DNA from: Wuchereria bancrofti
Taxonomy: Eukaryota > Nematoda > Chromadorea > Rhabditida > Onchocercidae
Assembly (NCBI GenBank): GCA_005281725.1
Contig: SSBO01000008.1
Coordinates: 4,946,011 to 5,010,010, forward strand
Direction of reading: 5' to 3'
DNA: 64,000 bases
Shown here: piece by piece, positions 63,601 to 64,000 of the stretch
Layout of the letters: each line of letters begins with the position of its first letter
Position numbering within the stretch: the stretch's first letter is position 1
Program-made: the position numbers and the translations under genes
Notes under the pieces: model-generated
Databases searched by the model: none
What the model was told of the DNA's origin: nothing
Seen by the model: the letters and a program-made list of their open reading frames with translations, nothing else

Positions 63601-64000
63601 ATTTTGTGCTAAAAAAATTTTTTTCTAAATTATTTTTATTAAGCTTATTGAACGATTTACTAAATATTAATAACTAGTTAACGAATTTTTAGACATGGCA
63701 CTCGATGTGCTGGTGAAATTGTAATGACACCAAATAATTCATTTTGTGGTGTTGGCATAGCATATAATGCTAAAATAGGCGGTATTTTTTCTATATTATT
63801 TACACGAATAATTTATTTTATTTACTTATTGATGAATTGATATGATAATATTGATAATTATTCTAATTGATCCATTAAATATCTGTTGTTAGTTTACTTT
63901 AAAAGTTAGTTTATTTTTTAACAAAATTAATTTTGGTTTATTTTTCTTTTTTTTAGCAAGTTTAATTATTACTTTTTTTCTCTTTTTATATATGAATTTT
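60651..64000 (+). CDS. Furin/kexin-family proprotein convertase, 5' part
   Basis: Eight exons are visible: 60651-60860, 61310-61417, 61683-61784, 62140-62283, 62749-62847, 63253-63297, 63470-63540 and 63693-63781. The gene then leaves the window. A hydrophobic signal region starts the protein. The propeptide ([16 protein letters not shown], then [12 protein letters not shown]) ends at the autocleavage site RFKR, residues 152-155. The S8 catalytic domain shows [15 protein letters not shown] with the catalytic Asp at 222, [19 protein letters not shown], and RHGTRCAGE with the catalytic His at 261. [13 protein letters not shown] comes last. The serine and P domain lie beyond 64000. These enzymes cut secreted precursors in the late Golgi. 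Relation to kpc-1, bli-4 or another paralog is unresolved. A TTTTTTCAG acceptor 13 bases before the ATG may be a trans-splice site. Confidence 0.93.

Noticed and set aside
1..64000. tRNA, rRNA, CRISPR arrays, bacterial operons, insertion sequences or viral genes
   Set aside because: I looked for the characteristic motifs and repeated spacers and found none. The gene structure is eukaryotic throughout.

Overview
The window looks like nuclear DNA of a parasitic, probably filarial-type (clade III) nematode. It is strongly AT-rich. Genes are cut into many short exons, with TTTCAG-type acceptors and GTAAGT/GTATGT donors, and several 3' splice acceptors lie a few bases before start codons, as spliced-leader trans-splicing would leave them. 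The recognisable genes have nematode orthologs (lin-28, nra-2/nicalin, gcna-1, cox-5B, thoc-3, CTR copper transporter, C-type lectin, furin-like convertase). There is no bacterial operon structure, CRISPR array, rRNA or tRNA that I can support. The species cannot be named from this alone.

Layout: (-) CCDC115/Vma22-like V-ATPase assembly factor (240-1670); (-) BPNT2/IMPAD1-like Golgi phosphatase (3362-5945); (+) unrecognised secreted repeat protein (7140-10286) followed by long AAT/AAC microsatellites; (+) 15-exon type I membrane glycoprotein (11999-16646); (+) mitochondrial ribosomal protein L15 (18081-20348), convergent with (-) GCNA SprT-like protease (20840-25664); (+) two-domain C-type-lectin-like protein (27053-31090); about 2.9 kb of AT-rich DNA; (-) nicalin (34012-38514), divergent from (+) COX5B (39877-41224); a 78-bp tandem repeat beside (-) a TLC-domain membrane protein (43946-46246); (-) CTR copper transporter (49306-50647); (+) THOC3 (52756-55827), convergent with (-) LIN-28 (57278-58513); (+) the 5' part of a furin-family proprotein convertase running off the window (60651-64000).

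Most genes were rebuilt exon by exon by hand. Reading phase closes across every junction and the total is a multiple of three for all complete models. The exceptions in confidence are the first junction of the TLC-domain gene and the 3' end of the secreted repeat protein. The genes are not functionally linked as a pathway. Several act in the secretory route (V-ATPase assembly, Golgi nucleotide phosphatase, ER nicalin, proprotein convertase), two are mitochondrial (MRPL15, COX5B), and three act on nucleic acids (GCNA, THOC3, LIN-28).

The most interesting signals are at lin-28: seed matches for let-7 and partial matches for lin-4 clustered downstream of its stop, a GC-AG intron inside the cold-shock domain, and an unusual first zinc knuckle. 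The secreted repeat protein at 7140-10286 is the best candidate for something undescribed.
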